This document shows, in pieces, positions 1-8,120 of a stretch of 64,000 nucleotides of DNA. Positions within the stretch are counted from its first letter, which is position 1; the number at the start of each line of letters is the position of its first letter. The DNA is taken from the NCBI GenBank assembly GCA_009698615.1, contig WLPU01000002.1, positions 1 to 64,000 of the forward strand, read 5' to 3'. Below the pieces are notes generated by a model that was not told where the DNA came from, ran no database searches, and worked only from the letters and a program-made list of their open reading frames with translations. Origin of the DNA: Actinomycetota bacterium. GTDB lineage: Bacteria; Actinomycetota; Actinomycetes; Nanopelagicales; Nanopelagicaceae. A program made the translations under genes and the position numbers.

Positions 1-2
1 AT

Positions 3-149
3 GCAGATTCGCAAATCTTTGCGATGCTCTTCTTGCTTAACCTAGGTTTCATCTTTATGCCTAAGTTACCGATTATCAATCGGCTACCTCGATTGATTCC
101 CTTCCATCGCCTCATTTGGAGTAGGTACTACAGAGAGAACAATCTCTAG
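3..149 (+). CDS. C-terminal end of an unrecognised membrane protein (partial)
   Basis: An open frame enters from the left edge and ends at TAG 147-149, giving the last 48 residues of a protein whose start lies outside the window. The visible part begins with a hydrophobic stretch (about IFAMLFLLNLGFIF), then a basic, aromatic tail with PRLIPFHRLIW and SRYYREN. That pattern fits a last transmembrane helix followed by a short cytoplasmic tail. A strong terminator follows 16 nt downstream, which supports a real gene end. I do not recognise the family. Confidence 0.5.
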   Translation, partial: ADSQIFAMLFLLNLGFIFMPKLPIINRLPRLIPFHRLIWSRYYRENNL

Positions 150-164
150 ATTTCACCTTTTCTG

Positions 165-201
165 GCCCCGACTACCCTTTAAGTCGGGGCTGGAACTTTT
201 T
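165..201 (+). terminator. Intrinsic terminator
   Basis: A perfect 9-bp stem (165-173 with 182-190, GCCCCGACT arms) is followed by TGGAACTTTTT. It ends transcription of the partial upstream gene before nhaA. Confidence 0.85.
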
Positions 202-241
202 CACCGCCCGCTCCGTTCGATTCGTTGAAGGTCCCATCAGG

Positions 242-247
242 TAACCT
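242..247 (+). promoter_or_regulatory. -10 box of nhaA, leaderless type
   Basis: TAACCT lies exactly 6 nt before the ATG at 254. This spacing puts the transcription start at or next to the start codon and matches fifteen other genes in the window. Confidence 0.5.
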
Positions 248-253
248 TCAGGA

Positions 254-1255
254 ATGATCCTTCGCGGCTCGAAAGCCTTTCGCTCATTTTTTGCCACCGA
301 AAGCGCTGGCGGAATGGTCTTGGTCGCCTCTTGCCTGGTTGCACTTATCATTTCGAATTCTTCTCTGAATCATAATTTCACTGACCTTATTGCGCCAATA
401 CATACATTCATCAGCGAAGGATTGATGAGTGTTTTCTTTTTCCTTGTTGGGCTTGAGATCAAACGAGAATTCATTAACGGTGAACTCCGCAACCCTCGTA
501 TCGCAGCCCTGCCGATTATCGCGGCGATCGGTGGGATGACCACCCCAGCGCTCATCTATGCCCTCATTAATCACGCGGGCTCGGCGGTTCATGGATGGGC
601 AATTCCGATGCCTACAGACATTGCACTATCTCTCGGAGCACTCGCGCTGCTGGGGTCACGAATTGATAATTCGTTAAAGATTTTTCTTCTCACCCTAGCT
701 ATTGCGGATGATCTCGGATCGATAATCGTCATGGGGATTTTTTATTCTGGGGGATTAAGCGTCACTAAGATTGCTTCAACTATTGGAGCAGTTCTATTGG
801 CATGGATTATTCCGACTTCGCAGGCGATCAGCACCGACAGACTTATTTCGTGGATTCATCCCTGGTCCAGTTTTCTCATTATTCCGCTCTTCGCCTTAGT
901 CAACATTGGAATTCATATCGACTTCTCGCACGTATCATCGGCTATTTCTTCGCCAATCACACTAGGCATTATTGCTGCCCGAGTCATTGGCAAAATTTTG
1001 GGAATTACCCTCTTTTCGTGGGCAGCCGTGAAAATGAAGGTGGCAACAATCCCGTCATCGTTGACCTTTATGGAAATCATCGGTGCTGCCGCTTTGGCAG
1101 GGATGGGACTGACAGTTTCGCTATTCATCGCAAATCTCGCCATGAGCGACCCGGCGCAACTTGCTCAGGTCAAGTTGGGACTTGTCCTGGCAGCGATCAT
1201 CTCGGCAATATTGGGCTTATCAATTCTGCACAAATTCTCGACCTCTCAAGATTAA
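254..1255 (+). CDS. nhaA: Na+/H+ antiporter NhaA
   Basis: NhaA is an inner-membrane antiporter that expels Na+ in exchange for protons and controls cytoplasmic pH and salt. The 333-residue protein has the family's landmarks: FFFLVGLEIKRE near residues 61-72, PTDIALSLGALALLG at 120-134 (unwound helix IV TDIA motif), and LAIADDLGSI around 148-157, whose Asp152-Asp153 pair corresponds to the ion-binding aspartates of E. coli NhaA. It is shorter than E. coli NhaA (388 residues), mainly in loops. The ATG at 254 is supported by a -10 box 6 nt upstream. Its stop abuts the end of the convergent NCS1 gene, with no terminator visible between them. Confidence 0.93.
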   Translation: MILRGSKAFRSFFATESAGGMVLVASCLVALIISNSSLNHNFTDLIAPIHTFISEGLMSVFFFLVGLEIKREFINGELRNPRIAALPIIAAIGGMTTPALIYALINHAGSAVHGWAIPMPTDIALSLGALALLGSRIDNSLKIFLLTLAIADDLGSIIVMGIFYSGGLSVTKIASTIGAVLLAWIIPTSQAISTDRLISWIHPWSSFLIIPLFALVNIGIHIDFSHVSSAISSPITLGIIAARVIGKILGITLFSWAAVKMKVATIPSSLTFMEIIGAAALAGMGLTVSLFIANLAMSDPAQLAQVKLGLVLAAIISAILGLSILHKFSTSQD

Positions 1256-2668
1256 TTATCGTTTTTCTTGGCGGGCAATATTCTTTCGCGATAAGAGGAT
1301 GTGGCCAAAAAAACCAATTACCAAAGCGAAAATAACGCCTACGTTTGCAAAAGCCCAAGCACCCTCTTTGCCCCCAATGAGCGCAAGAAAGTACCCCTGC
1401 CAAGAAAGCCAGGATGCAAAAGTATTTGTGACAAATCCCCAACCGATGATTGAACCCCCAAGTACGAGTGCGATAGAGCGAAGATTCCACGCGCCATATC
1501 GACCAGTGGCGTCAAAAAGTTCTGCCTCTGCATAATCCTCTTTGCGCATCATGACATCTGCAACAAATATTGCAGACCAGACCGCAATTGGGACGCCTAA
1601 GGTGATCAGGAACCCCTGGAATGGAATAGAAAAATTCCCAGCAAACCACACGATGTAGATGGTGCCGGCCAACATGATGCAACCATCGATCCCAGCGGCA
1701 ATGTGACGCTTCACAGGCAAACCAATGGAAATTAGCGCTAAACCAGATGAGTAGAGATCTAGGATTGCTCCACCGATTAAACCTAATACTGCCACGCAAG
1801 CGAATGCAATGAGATACCAGGTAGGCACCAAACTTGTAAGAGCCCCAATAGGATCCATCGAAATCTTCTCATTGAGCTCTTTGCTGCTGCCAGATAATAA
1901 TGATCCGTAAATCACCAAAATAATAGGAACCAAGGATGAACCAAATACCGTCCACCCAATGACTTTGGCACTTGAAACGCTCCGCGGGAGATAGCGAGAA
2001 TAATCTGCCGCTGAATTGACCCACCCGAGCCCTATCCCCGTGATACCAAAAATCATTGCGCCGATAAAGCTTTGTAGATTTCCTTGCGGGATTGCTTTTA
2101 TGGCCGCCCAATTAACATTATCAATAGTTAAAGCCACATATCCCAAGGTCATAATCACTGTCGCAAGGGTAAGCCACTTTTGAATCCTCATGATGACCGA
2201 AAAACCCAACACTCCACCAAATACCGTCAACGAAACTGCTATAAGGAATCCAATAATTCGAGCAGCATTGTGATCAAAGTTGCCGATTCTCGCAAAAACA
2301 GTTTGTGTAGCAAGGGTTGCTAGAGAAACTAAAACTGTTTCCCATCCCACAAAGATCAAGTAAGAAAGGAGCCCCGGAACAATGTTGCCTTTAACGCCGA
2401 AGGCGGCACGCGAGAGAGTCATCGTTGGTGCATTAGAACGTTTACCCGCAAGAGAACTCACGCCCACGAGCAGGAAGGAAAGCACGACCCCTAAGACCGC
2501 GGCAAGAGCGCACTGTTTAATAGAGATGCCAAATCCAAGAAAAAAGGCGCCATAAGAGAGCGCGAGAAGTGAAACATTTGCGCCACACCAGGGCCAAAAC
2601 AAATCGCGAGGAGATCCTTGACGTTCGCTTTCTTGAATGAAATTGATCCCATTAAATTCAATCTTCAT
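1256..2668 (-). CDS. NCS1-family permease (cytosine/purine/allantoin transporter type)
   Basis: A 470-residue polytopic membrane protein of the nucleobase:cation symporter-1 family (CodB/FurE type), which imports nucleobases, hydantoins or related compounds with H+ or Na+. Around twelve hydrophobic segments are visible. The N-terminal region with RDLFWPWCGANVSL, the GxxLSFLLVG helix and SRAAFGVKGN match the family's helices 1-3. The substrate cannot be read from the sequence. Its ATG overlaps the stop of the upstream SulP gene by 4 nt, so it is probably translationally coupled and the last gene of a leftward copC-sulP-NCS1 operon. Confidence 0.85.
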   Translation of the reverse strand: MKIEFNGINFIQESERQGSPRDLFWPWCGANVSLLALSYGAFFLGFGISIKQCALAAVLGVVLSFLLVGVSSLAGKRSNAPTMTLSRAAFGVKGNIVPGLLSYLIFVGWETVLVSLATLATQTVFARIGNFDHNAARIIGFLIAVSLTVFGGVLGFSVIMRIQKWLTLATVIMTLGYVALTIDNVNWAAIKAIPQGNLQSFIGAMIFGITGIGLGWVNSAADYSRYLPRSVSSAKVIGWTVFGSSLVPIILVIYGSLLSGSSKELNEKISMDPIGALTSLVPTWYLIAFACVAVLGLIGGAILDLYSSGLALISIGLPVKRHIAAGIDGCIMLAGTIYIVWFAGNFSIPFQGFLITLGVPIAVWSAIFVADVMMRKEDYAEAELFDATGRYGAWNLRSIALVLGGSIIGWGFVTNTFASWLSWQGYFLALIGGKEGAWAFANVGVIFALVIGFFGHILLSRKNIARQEKR

Positions 2669-3936
2669 CGCGATTCACCAGCCTTATTGTGTTGTCGATT
2701 TAGAAGTAGGTAGAGACAAATCCCGATTCCAATCCCCCAGATTAAATCAATGGCAATCGTCGCGACCGCCGTGACCACTAATACCACCGCATCACGTTTC
2801 GTGGTTTGTAAAGACTCGCGAAGCGAAGCGGGATTGAGGATCCGATAACTTGTGCCAATAAGCACGCCCGCTATTGCACCGGCGGGAATATGACTCACCC
2901 AGGAAGCTGCAACCAACGCCACTAAAAGCAACACTCCGGCATGGACCATTGATGAAAGCCGCGTCTTAGCGTGAGAACGAACATTGACGCTTGTTCGTGC
3001 AATTGCGCCGGTTGCAGGAAGCCCGCCAAACACACAAGAGATTGCAGTCGCAATTCCTTGACCAAAAAGCTCGCGATCGGGCGCATAGTGCTGTTCTGGA
3101 CCAGCATGAACCATTCCATCAGCAACTCGAGCCGACAGCAGCGACTCAATCGCGCACAGTAGGGCAATCAAAAATGCAGGCCAGAGCAAATGACTCGCAT
3201 CCTTCCAAGATATGTCGCCTCCATGCCAACTGCCAATTCTTCTTGGAATTTCTCCGATTGAATTCACCGTCATCGCGAACACCTGCGCCACAATTAACGA
3301 CACGACAATGGCAACAAAACTCGCAGGAATGTGAAACCGGATATGTAGACGACGCGCCAAGAGCGGGTAGGCAAATTTAACGAGAAGAGTCAGCGCTACA
3401 ATTCCTAAACTTTGCCAAGAAATACCAGCGGAGATGGCGTTTTGCACAGTTCTCCAAGCAACTGTCAATGTCCGATCTCCTTTAGCTTTTGAAACACCTA
3501 ACGCCATTGGTATCTGTTGGACAGCAATGACACCTGCGATTCCAACAGTAAAACCTTCAAGCACCGGCCACGGAACGCGGTTGATAATTTTGCCTAAACC
3601 TGCCAATGCCATCACTACAACAATTACACCCGCAATTAATCCTAAAAAGGGAATTGCTCTGACTCCGTAATGATTGATGATCGGAATCAAAACTACAGTC
3701 ATTGCACCAGTTGGACCGCTCACTTGGTACTTAGACCCCCCAAATATTGCAGCAAGAAAACCAGCTATCACTGCAGTTGTAAGACCTGATGCTGCGCTCA
3801 TCCCAGAAGTAGCGCCGAACCCAAGCGCCAATGGAAGTGCTACAACCGCGACTGTCGCGCCTGCTACGAGATCAAAAGAGAGCGATTTCTTACTAAAATC
3901 GTAATCATTTCTCGTTGGTAACAAATTTCGAATCAA
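2665..3936 (-). CDS. SulP-family anion transporter lacking the STAS domain
   Basis: A 423-residue SulP (SLC26-type) transporter; the family moves sulfate, bicarbonate or other small anions. The signature runs from VAGATVAVVALPLALGFG through FGGSKYQVSGPTGAMTVVL (about residues 25-82). Later GLPATGAIARTSVN matches the family's helix 8 region. Typical SulP proteins are 550-600 residues and end in a cytoplasmic STAS domain; here the protein stops after the last membrane helix (ICLYLLLNRQ). The likely start is TTG 3936, 2 nt after the stop of the copC-like gene, which implies coupling. The substrate is unknown. Confidence 0.85.
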   Translation of the reverse strand: MIRNLLPTRNDYDFSKKSLSFDLVAGATVAVVALPLALGFGATSGMSAASGLTTAVIAGFLAAIFGGSKYQVSGPTGAMTVVLIPIINHYGVRAIPFLGLIAGVIVVVMALAGLGKIINRVPWPVLEGFTVGIAGVIAVQQIPMALGVSKAKGDRTLTVAWRTVQNAISAGISWQSLGIVALTLLVKFAYPLLARRLHIRFHIPASFVAIVVSLIVAQVFAMTVNSIGEIPRRIGSWHGGDISWKDASHLLWPAFLIALLCAIESLLSARVADGMVHAGPEQHYAPDRELFGQGIATAISCVFGGLPATGAIARTSVNVRSHAKTRLSSMVHAGVLLLVALVAASWVSHIPAGAIAGVLIGTSYRILNPASLRESLQTTKRDAVVLVVTAVATIAIDLIWGIGIGICLYLLLNRQHNKAGESR

Positions 3937-3938
3937 AA

Positions 3939-4502
3939 TCAGCTCAAGTTCTTACGACGCCTCGTTGCGGCCAACCAGATTATTACTGATGCAACAATTA
4001 GAGCACTCAACGAAAATAAAGTGGCGGAGTTCAATTCCTTTGATTTATGTTCAACGGAGTTGGAATCCCGTGAAGGATTTACGGATGAAACTTCGGACGC
4101 TACGGGCGTGGCAGCACTCGGAGAAAGTGAAAAATCATAAGCGCCTTCAACCGGATGACCGTCTTCGGAAACAATTCGATAAGAGACGTGGTACCTACCA
4201 GGTGTTGACACCGATTTCAGACTCACCATCAATTTTCCACCGCTGACCATCGAGTCTCCTAAATCAATTTGGATACCCTTCGGATCTTCTACTTTAAGAA
4301 TATTAGTCTTGGGACCACCAAGGGTTATAAGTGCGCCATCAAATTCAACGCTGGCTGTAGTGGGCAGTTGCGAGATCATTGAATCTCTTGCAGGGGTTGC
4401 GTTCACGAGTTCCCCGTGTGCGAAGGCAGGCCATTGAGTCACCCCGCAGAAGAAAATAAGGAATACAGCTACTACGGAGATTTTTGCGCGGGGGTTAAGC
4501 AC
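3939..4502 (-). CDS. CopC-domain copper-resistance-like secreted/anchored protein
   Basis: A 187-residue protein with an N-terminal signal peptide (hydrophobic VVAVFLIFFCGVTQWPAFA), a CopC/YcnJ-type beta-sandwich domain and one C-terminal transmembrane helix followed by a RRRK anchor. The mature N terminus would start at or near the His of AFAHGELVNATPA, and EDGHPVEG near residue 117 provides the second conserved His region, both typical of CopC Cu(II) sites. This implies copper binding outside the membrane. No CopD-like partner is nearby. It starts at GTG 4502 and heads an operon with SulP and NCS1 transporters, an unusual pairing. Upstream lie TTCACA, a 17-nt spacer and TACCCT placed for a leaderless mRNA. 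Confidence 0.82.
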   Translation of the reverse strand: MLNPRAKISVVAVFLIFFCGVTQWPAFAHGELVNATPARDSMISQLPTTASVEFDGALITLGGPKTNILKVEDPKGIQIDLGDSMVSGGKLMVSLKSVSTPGRYHVSYRIVSEDGHPVEGAYDFSLSPSAATPVASEVSSVNPSRDSNSVEHKSKELNSATLFSLSALIVASVIIWLAATRRRKNLS

Positions 4503-4509
4503 AAATCAC

Positions 4510-4538
4510 AGGGTATTGCATTTGAATCTATCTGTGAA
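4510..4538 (-). promoter_or_regulatory. Promoter of the copC-like operon
   Basis: On the minus strand a -35 TTCACA (4533-4538), a 17-nt spacer and a -10 TACCCT (4510-4515) end 7 nt before the GTG at 4502. No ribosome-binding site is seen, so a leaderless transcript is likely. Confidence 0.55.
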
Positions 4539-4587
4539 TTACCGCAACCATTTTCCCAACCGCGCCTTCATTGGTAAGGTTTCGCTA

Positions 4588-4665
4588 GGTCATGAGTATC
4601 AGCACCAAGCCCCGGCTTGCTGAACGGCAACCCTCCATCGCGGTGGGGTGCTCCGGGTGAAGACC
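4588..4665 (+). ncRNA. SAM-IV riboswitch
   Basis: The segment matches the SAM-IV aptamer as I know it from actinobacterial methionine genes. It contains GGTCATGAG, CAAGCCCCGGCTTGCTG, CGGCAACCCTCC, CGCGGTGGGGTGC and a closing GACC that pairs with the opening GGTC (4588-4591 with 4662-4665) as P1. SAM binding is expected to lower expression of the operon starting at 4710. No intrinsic terminator is visible between P1 and the ATG 44 nt later, so control is more likely at translation initiation (inference). Confidence 0.9.
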
Positions 4666-4709
4666 AGGTCATAACAAAAGTTGTGACAAGCGACGACGAA
4701 AGGTACCTA

Positions 4710-5558
4710 ATGAAAATCAATAAATCTTTAGCACTTACAACAGCGCTCTTGCTTGCTGTGAGCCTTACATCATGTGCTAAACCTGCAACAACAGAAAATG
4801 CAGCATCAGCATCATGTGCTCCGGCCGATCTTTCAACTCTGACGAAAGGCACTCTCACAGTTGCGACAGGTGAGCCTGCATATGACCCATGGGTCTCAAA
4901 TGACAAACCAGAATCAGGAGCTGGATTTGAAGCCGCGGTTGCATACGCCGTTGCAAAACAACTTGGATTCGAAAGCGCTGCAGTCAAATGGGTGCGTACA
5001 ACATTTGATTCTGCAGTTACCCCTGGTCCAAAAACTTTCGATTTCAATCTGCAGCAATATTCAATCACAGCAGATCGTAAAAAGGTCGTTGACTTTTCGA
5101 GCGCCTACTACTTTGCTAACCAAGCAATTGTTTCTGCAAAGGGAAGTAAAATTGCGGGTGTAACTACGCTTGCTGGTCTCAAAGGTGCAAAACTTGGAGC
5201 AGCGGTAGGTACCACATCGTTAGATACAATTGAGACCCAATTGGGTCTCAAGGCCCAGGTCTTTAACGACAATGCTGCTGCAGTTACGGCGCTCAAGAAT
5301 GGTCAAATCGATGGTCTTGTTGTCGATTTACCAACTGCCTTCTACTTAGCAGCGGCTGAAGTGAAAGATGGAATCATCGTCGGCCAACTTGAAAATCACG
5401 ATTCGGCCGATCTTGGATTTGGATTACTTCTTGCCAAAGACAGTCCTTTGACTGCTTGCATAACTAAAGCTGTAGATGCGATTACGGCCAGCGGAGAGCT
5501 CAAAACAATTCAAGATAAATGGCTCACAACAAGTGCCGGAGCTCCGGTACTGAAGTAA
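4710..5558 (+). CDS. ABC transporter substrate-binding lipoprotein, polar amino acid type (predicted methionine-regulated)
   Basis: A family-3 extracellular solute-binding protein of 282 residues. It begins with a lipoprotein signal whose lipobox is LTSC near residue 19-22, followed by the SBP_bac_3 fold (LTVATGEPAYDPW, GFEAAVAYAVAKQLG, FNLQQYSITADRKKVVDFS). The ATG at 4710 is preferred because AAAGG lies 7 nt upstream; frame extensions further 5' run into the riboswitch. It sits first in an operon with a permease and an ATPase. The SAM-IV element suggests the ligand is methionine or a compound needed when SAM is low, although the protein is not of the NlpA/MetQ family. Confidence 0.88.
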   Translation: MKINKSLALTTALLLAVSLTSCAKPATTENAASASCAPADLSTLTKGTLTVATGEPAYDPWVSNDKPESGAGFEAAVAYAVAKQLGFESAAVKWVRTTFDSAVTPGPKTFDFNLQQYSITADRKKVVDFSSAYYFANQAIVSAKGSKIAGVTTLAGLKGAKLGAAVGTTSLDTIETQLGLKAQVFNDNAAAVTALKNGQIDGLVVDLPTAFYLAAAEVKDGIIVGQLENHDSADLGFGLLLAKDSPLTACITKAVDAITASGELKTIQDKWLTTSAGAPVLK

Positions 5559-5596
5559 GCCCACATTCATCAAGGCGATGCGCATTAACGGAGAGA

Positions 5597-5624
5597 GCAC
5601 GGCCCCTCAATCGGGGGGTCGTGC
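5597..5624 (+). terminator. Intercistronic hairpin, possible partial terminator
   Basis: A 10-bp stem with one G-U pair (5597-5606 with 5615-5624, GCACGGCCCC arm) and an 8-nt loop lies between the binding-protein and permease genes, followed by TTCTTCC. The U-tract is weak. It could reduce read-through or protect the upstream mRNA, giving more binding protein than permease. Confidence 0.5.
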
Positions 5625-5631
5625 TTCTTCC

Positions 5632-6477
5632 ATGTGGACACCAAGTCAATTTGAACTCAATCGTCGCCGAATCCGCTCAGAACAAAATCGTCGAAACGCG
5701 ATCATCGCAATCATTTCAACTTTCTTAGTTTTGGGAACTCTTGCAACAATCCTAATTACATCACCTGGTTTCAAGAGTTTGACTGATACTTTCTTTGCCT
5801 GGAGTTACGGGGTTGAAGTCCTCCCAAAAGTAATTCTTGGATTCTGTACAAATATCGCCCTCACTTTGATCGCCGGTACTGCGGTCTCAATCTTTGGCTT
5901 AGTACTCGCACTCACGCGTACCTCTCGATCTCCAGCGCTCACCCCATTTAGAATCTTGGCAACAATCTACGTTGATGTATTTCGTGGGATTCCCATGTTA
6001 CTGATCATTTTGCTGGTGGGCTTTGGCATACCGGCCCTTCGCCTTCAAGGCCTCACCAGTAACGTTTTGGTTCTTGGCACAATCGCTGTGGTTATCACTT
6101 ACACCGCATACGTTGCAGAAGTTATTCGGAGTGGAATTCTCACAGTACATCCCAGCCAAAGGGCTGCCGCGCGTTCCTTAGGGCTCTCAAATGTTCAGAC
6201 TTTGCGCCATGTTGTACTCCCCCAAGCCCTTCGACGAGTTACTCCACCCTTGCTGAATGATCTTGTTTCTTTGATTAAGGACACCGGTCTGGTTTCAATC
6301 CTTGGAGTGACGGATGCAATTCGTGCTGCACAAATAGCCAGCAGCAGAAGTTTTAACTACACCCCGTATGTCATGGCTGCTGGGCTCTTTTTGTTAGTCA
6401 CGATTCCGTTGACGCGCCTGACAGATCACACAATGCGCAAGGCGATGGAGCGACAGAATGCGCAGGGTCTTGCATGA
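5632..6477 (+). CDS. ABC transporter permease, polar amino acid (HisM/GlnP) type
   Basis: The 281-residue membrane subunit of the transporter. A soluble N terminus (MWTPSQFELNRRR) is followed by helices beginning near residue 24. The BPD_transp_1 signature includes a TLIAGTAVSIFGLVLAL segment and the EAA-type loop RSGILTVHPSQRAAARSLGL, which contacts the ATPase. An in-frame ATG at 5578 also exists, but it would place the hairpin at 5597-5624 inside the gene. The MWTPSxxEL start resembles actinobacterial homologues, so 5632 is my choice, although no clear ribosome-binding site precedes it. It overlaps the ATPase gene by 4 nt. Confidence 0.87.
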   Translation: MWTPSQFELNRRRIRSEQNRRNAIIAIISTFLVLGTLATILITSPGFKSLTDTFFAWSYGVEVLPKVILGFCTNIALTLIAGTAVSIFGLVLALTRTSRSPALTPFRILATIYVDVFRGIPMLLIILLVGFGIPALRLQGLTSNVLVLGTIAVVITYTAYVAEVIRSGILTVHPSQRAAARSLGLSNVQTLRHVVLPQALRRVTPPLLNDLVSLIKDTGLVSILGVTDAIRAAQIASSRSFNYTPYVMAAGLFLLVTIPLTRLTDHTMRKAMERQNAQGLA

Positions 6478-7223
6478 CTACTCCGGTCCTGAGAGTAGAA
6501 AGCCTACGTAAATCATTTAGCAGCGAGGTGGTGCTGCAAGAGATCTCTTTCGATGTCCCCGTTCATACCGCCACGGTTTTTATCGGCGCATCTGGATCTG
6601 GAAAATCCACTCTCCTTCGCTGCATCAATCTCCTTGATTCAATCGATGATGGAGTTATCGAGCTCGATGGAGTGGAGATCAGTGATCCACGAGTGGATTC
6701 TGATGACGTCCGCCGCAAACTTGGAATGGTTTTCCAATCCTTTAATCTTTTTCCTCATATGTCCGTGCTTGAAAACATCACCTTGGCTCCGATTCATGTT
6801 CAAGGCGTAGGCAGGCAAGAGGCGCGCAATCAAGCTATCGAACTACTGAAGAAATTTGATCTCGGTGACAAGGCCGATCAATATCCGGATCGACTCAGTG
6901 GTGGGCAACAACAAAGAGTTGCAATTATCCGTTCTCTGGCTCTCAAGCCACGTCTTTTGCTATTGGATGAAGTTACTTCAGCCCTTGATCCCATTTTAGT
7001 CAATGAAGTCTTGAGTACTGTCCGTGATCTTAAATCCGATGGTATGACCATGGTGATTGCGACGCATGAAATGGGATTCGCGCATCAAGTGGCCGATGAA
7101 GTTTGCTTCCTGCATCACGGGCGAATTGTGGAATACGGCCCACCTGAAGTTGTTCTATCCAATCCACAGGATTCGCGCACCAAAGATTTCCTCAAAAGAG
7201 TCCACGAAGCAGGGCGACTGTAA
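6474..7223 (+). CDS. ABC transporter ATP-binding protein, polar amino acid (GlnQ/HisP) type
   Basis: The 249-residue nucleotide-binding subunit that powers the transporter. It has Walker A GASGSGKST near residues 38-46, the Q-loop MVFQSFNLFPH, the ABC signature LSGGQQQRVAI, Walker B LLLLDEVTSALDP and the H-loop ATHEMGF. These features and the length are typical of PAAT-family ATPases. The usual Walker B EPTSALD is here EVTSALD; the catalytic Glu is kept. Start ATG 6474 overlaps the permease stop in ATGA, so the pair is translationally coupled. It is the last gene of the SAM-IV-controlled operon. Confidence 0.92.
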   Translation: MTTPVLRVESLRKSFSSEVVLQEISFDVPVHTATVFIGASGSGKSTLLRCINLLDSIDDGVIELDGVEISDPRVDSDDVRRKLGMVFQSFNLFPHMSVLENITLAPIHVQGVGRQEARNQAIELLKKFDLGDKADQYPDRLSGGQQQRVAIIRSLALKPRLLLLDEVTSALDPILVNEVLSTVRDLKSDGMTMVIATHEMGFAHQVADEVCFLHHGRIVEYGPPEVVLSNPQDSRTKDFLKRVHEAGRL

Positions 7224-7252
7224 TTCATTTGATCGACCGTTAGACGTGATTT

Positions 7253-8008
7253 TCAATACGTAGCGCGACCACCAGTTGTATCAAATGTGAATCCGGTCGT
7301 GAAGGAACATGCCCGCGAGGCCATGAAACAAATTGTCTCAGCAACTTCTTCGGCTTCACCGACTCTGCCCATGGGGATGCGAGCAATCATGTACTTCAAT
7401 GTTTCATCGCTGGTATCGGCATTCATAGGTGTACGGATAACAGCAGGGGCCAGAGCATTAATAGTGATTCCATCTGGTGCAATCTCTTTGCCAATGCCCT
7501 TAATGAATCCAATCATCCCTGATTTGGAAGTGTTATACGGCGACATCCCTGGATTTCCTTCTTTGCCTGCAATAGATGCAACGTGCACAATCCGACCGTA
7601 TTTCTGCGCTTTCATGATTGGTAAAACTTGTTGGGTGAGCCAAATAGTTCCAAAAAGATTCACTCGCAAGGTGCGTTCAAAATCCACCCAAGCAATATCT
7701 TCGAGCTTCACATTGGATGGACCCACCATTCCAGCAGAATTTACAAGAGAGTCAATTCGCTTCTCTTTCGCCACTATGCGAGCGATTGTTTCTTTAATTT
7801 GATCTTCATCAGAAACATCTAAAACACTCACTTGATCATCTCCGAGTGAAAACTCTGATTTTAATTTGCCTAAAGCATCAACATTGTTATCGAGGGCGAT
7901 CACCTTGGCCCCACGAGATTGAAGCAGCCCAACCGTGGCGCGACCGATACCGTTTCCGGCCCCGACGACGATACAAACCTGACCTTCGAAAAGTGTCTTG
8001 TTGGTCAT
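7253..8008 (-). CDS. Short-chain dehydrogenase/reductase (SDR)
   Basis: A 251-residue classical SDR that oxidises or reduces a hydroxyl/carbonyl pair with NAD(P)(H). The cofactor motif GAGNGIGRA is near residue 16, NSAGMVG stands in for NNAG, the catalytic Tyr-Lys is in YNTSKSG, and the catalytic Ser is in HVASIAG. The substrate cannot be read. GAGGAG precedes ATG 8008. It is divergent from the U32/SDR/kinase/enolase operon across 112 nt carrying an inverted-repeat operator, which suggests it belongs to the same regulon. Confidence 0.87.
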   Translation of the reverse strand: MTNKTLFEGQVCIVVGAGNGIGRATVGLLQSRGAKVIALDNNVDALGKLKSEFSLGDDQVSVLDVSDEDQIKETIARIVAKEKRIDSLVNSAGMVGPSNVKLEDIAWVDFERTLRVNLFGTIWLTQQVLPIMKAQKYGRIVHVASIAGKEGNPGMSPYNTSKSGMIGFIKGIGKEIAPDGITINALAPAVIRTPMNADTSDETLKYMIARIPMGRVGEAEEVAETICFMASRACSFTTGFTFDTTGGRATY

Positions 8009-8079
8009 TACTTTGACTCCTCAGGTGTGTGGGCTTTTCGAGCAGTCTAATCGCCCGAGTTTCAATTTCTCCACCTACT

Positions 8080-8100
8080 GTGAGAGTCTTTGACACTCAC
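8080..8100. promoter_or_regulatory. Inverted-repeat operator in a divergent promoter region
   Basis: GTGAGAGTC-TTT-GACACTCAC, two 9-nt arms with one mismatch around a 3-nt centre. It lies 20 nt upstream of ATG 8121 and 71 nt from the divergent SDR start, where a repressor could control both units. No regulator gene is adjacent. Confidence 0.55.
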
Positions 8101-8120
8101 GGCGATTCAAGGGAGTTCCT

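Noticed and set aside
4617-4709. In-frame TTG extension of the binding-protein gene
   Set aside because: It lies inside the SAM-IV aptamer; the ATG at 4710 has a ribosome-binding site and starts a clean lipoprotein signal.
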